From Ruminiclostridium sp. (GTDB lineage Bacteria; Bacillota_A; Clostridia; Oscillospirales; Oscillospiraceae): a DNA stretch of 30,435 bases. The position numbers were made by a program, and so were the translations under genes. Position 1 is the stretch's first letter, and each line of letters begins with the position of its first letter. The notes under the pieces were generated by a model. The model did not search any database. It was not told the origin of the DNA and saw only the letters and a program-made list of their open reading frames with translations. Positions 29,939 to 30,435 of this stretch are shown piece after piece. The stretch covers positions 1 to 30,435 of the forward strand of contig JAFXCU010000094.1 in assembly GCA_017521345.1 (NCBI GenBank), read 5' to 3'.

Positions 29939-30435
29939 TTACGATTCCTTTCTATCGAAGAGCAGATACCCCACGCAGCCAAAGACCAGCCCGTACCCGG
30001 CCAGCAGGCCGATGCGGGACAGGAGGGAACCGAAGGGCAGGGTGACCCCGATCCACAGGTTGTGCCACCGGAGGTAGCCGGTGAACAGCAGGCCGCCGAA
30101 GGCGGGCAGGTATGTACCCACGGCAATAAATCCGATGTACAGGACCACGCACAGCAGGACCGCCAGGCTGGAGCCCTTCACCAGCTGATTGATGAGGCAG
30201 AAGAAGAGAATGAGCACCGCCAGGGGGATCAGGTCCAGGACGCAGGCGAAGAAGCTGCTGGCGATGCCCCGGGTGCCGCCCCCCAGCACCAGCTGGGTGA
30301 GGGTGGTGGCCAGGTACATGACCGCCAGGTCAAAGGCGCACAGGACCAGGACAGCCGTGGCCTTGGAGAAGAAGAGCTTCCCCTTGCTCACCGGCCGCAT
30401 GAGGGCGAACCGCATGGTATGGTCGGCCTGTTCCC
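29939..30435 (-). CDS. ABC-2 type transporter permease, C-terminal part (cut by window edge)
   Basis: The last 164 residues of a membrane permease; the gene continues beyond 30435. The visible start EQADHTMRFALMRPVSKGKL is the conserved cytoplasmic stretch of ABC-2 permeases, followed by FSKATAV and about four membrane segments (LVLCAFDLAVMYLATTLT, VLDLIPLAVLILFFCLINQL, LAVLLCVVLYIGFIAVGTYL and the last one near LLAGYGLVFGCVGYLLF). The tail is LLFDRKES. Its partner ATP-binding subunit would lie outside the window. It is followed by a structured repeat, then the kinase and regulator. Confidence 0.88.
   Translation of the reverse strand, partial: EQADHTMRFALMRPVSKGKLFFSKATAVLVLCAFDLAVMYLATTLTQLVLGGGTRGIASSFFACVLDLIPLAVLILFFCLINQLVKGSSLAVLLCVVLYIGFIAVGTYLPAFGGLLFTGYLRWHNLWIGVTLPFGSLLSRIGLLAGYGLVFGCVGYLLFDRKES

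Overview
The window reads as a chromosomal segment of a GC-rich, SLH-protein-bearing anaerobic Firmicute, most likely a gut Oscillospiraceae relative (Flavonifractor, Lawsonibacter or Oscillibacter type). This is inferred from the high GC, strong AGGAGG-type ribosome binding sites, a T-box leader, SLH-domain surface proteins, ECF sigma plus DUF4367 genes, and many palindromic intergenic repeats typical of that group. No phage, plasmid, insertion sequence or CRISPR gene is visible.

Layout. (1) 1-1273, minus: a cysteine T-box operon, cysE then cysS (cysS runs off the left edge). (2) 1437-1811, minus: a small membrane protein. (3) 1939-4803, minus: an ECF-type sigma factor, its membrane-anchored DUF4367 partner, two small secreted proteins and a frame-disrupted small ORF. 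A 41-bp promoter-like block is shared, position for position, by the sigma gene and the first secreted gene. (4) 4971-10633, minus: a housekeeping operon DUF1385-prmC-recA-recX-rimO-pgsA with overlapping or abutting genes. (5) 10753-14545, minus: lipoprotein, OmpR-type response regulator and histidine kinase. (6) 14676-14842, plus: tRNA-Leu(CAA) and its terminator. (7) 15033-15738, minus: a GNAT acetyltransferase behind a structured leader ending in an intrinsic terminator. (8) 15762-18051, plus: an arylsulfotransferase-like lipoprotein and an EamA transporter. (9) 18212-20155, minus: an NlpC/P60-like protein with SLH repeats. (10) 20263-27398, plus: EamA transporter, MATE exporter, MORN-like protein, lysozyme-like SLH protein, thioesterase, GreA-like factor and a DUF1254/DUF1214 protein. 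(11) 27463-27647, plus: a promoter-to-terminator unit with no convincing ORF, a candidate small RNA. (12) 27849-30435, minus: ABC-2 permease fragment, histidine kinase and response regulator.

The most unusual content lies between genes. Three copies of a four-hairpin element (12260-12425, 27644-27809, 29700-29937) keep short conserved words while their stem arms differ in sequence but still pair. Two modular arrays of short hairpins (14862-15036 and 18048-18154) are separated by fixed words that contain the stop codon of the adjoining gene. The 3' end of tRNA-Leu is part of a long inverted repeat with its own terminator. Together with the sigma-factor regulon, the GNAT leader and the candidate small RNA, these are the best places to look for undescribed biology. 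All domain and family calls were made by eye from sequence motifs; no database search was run.
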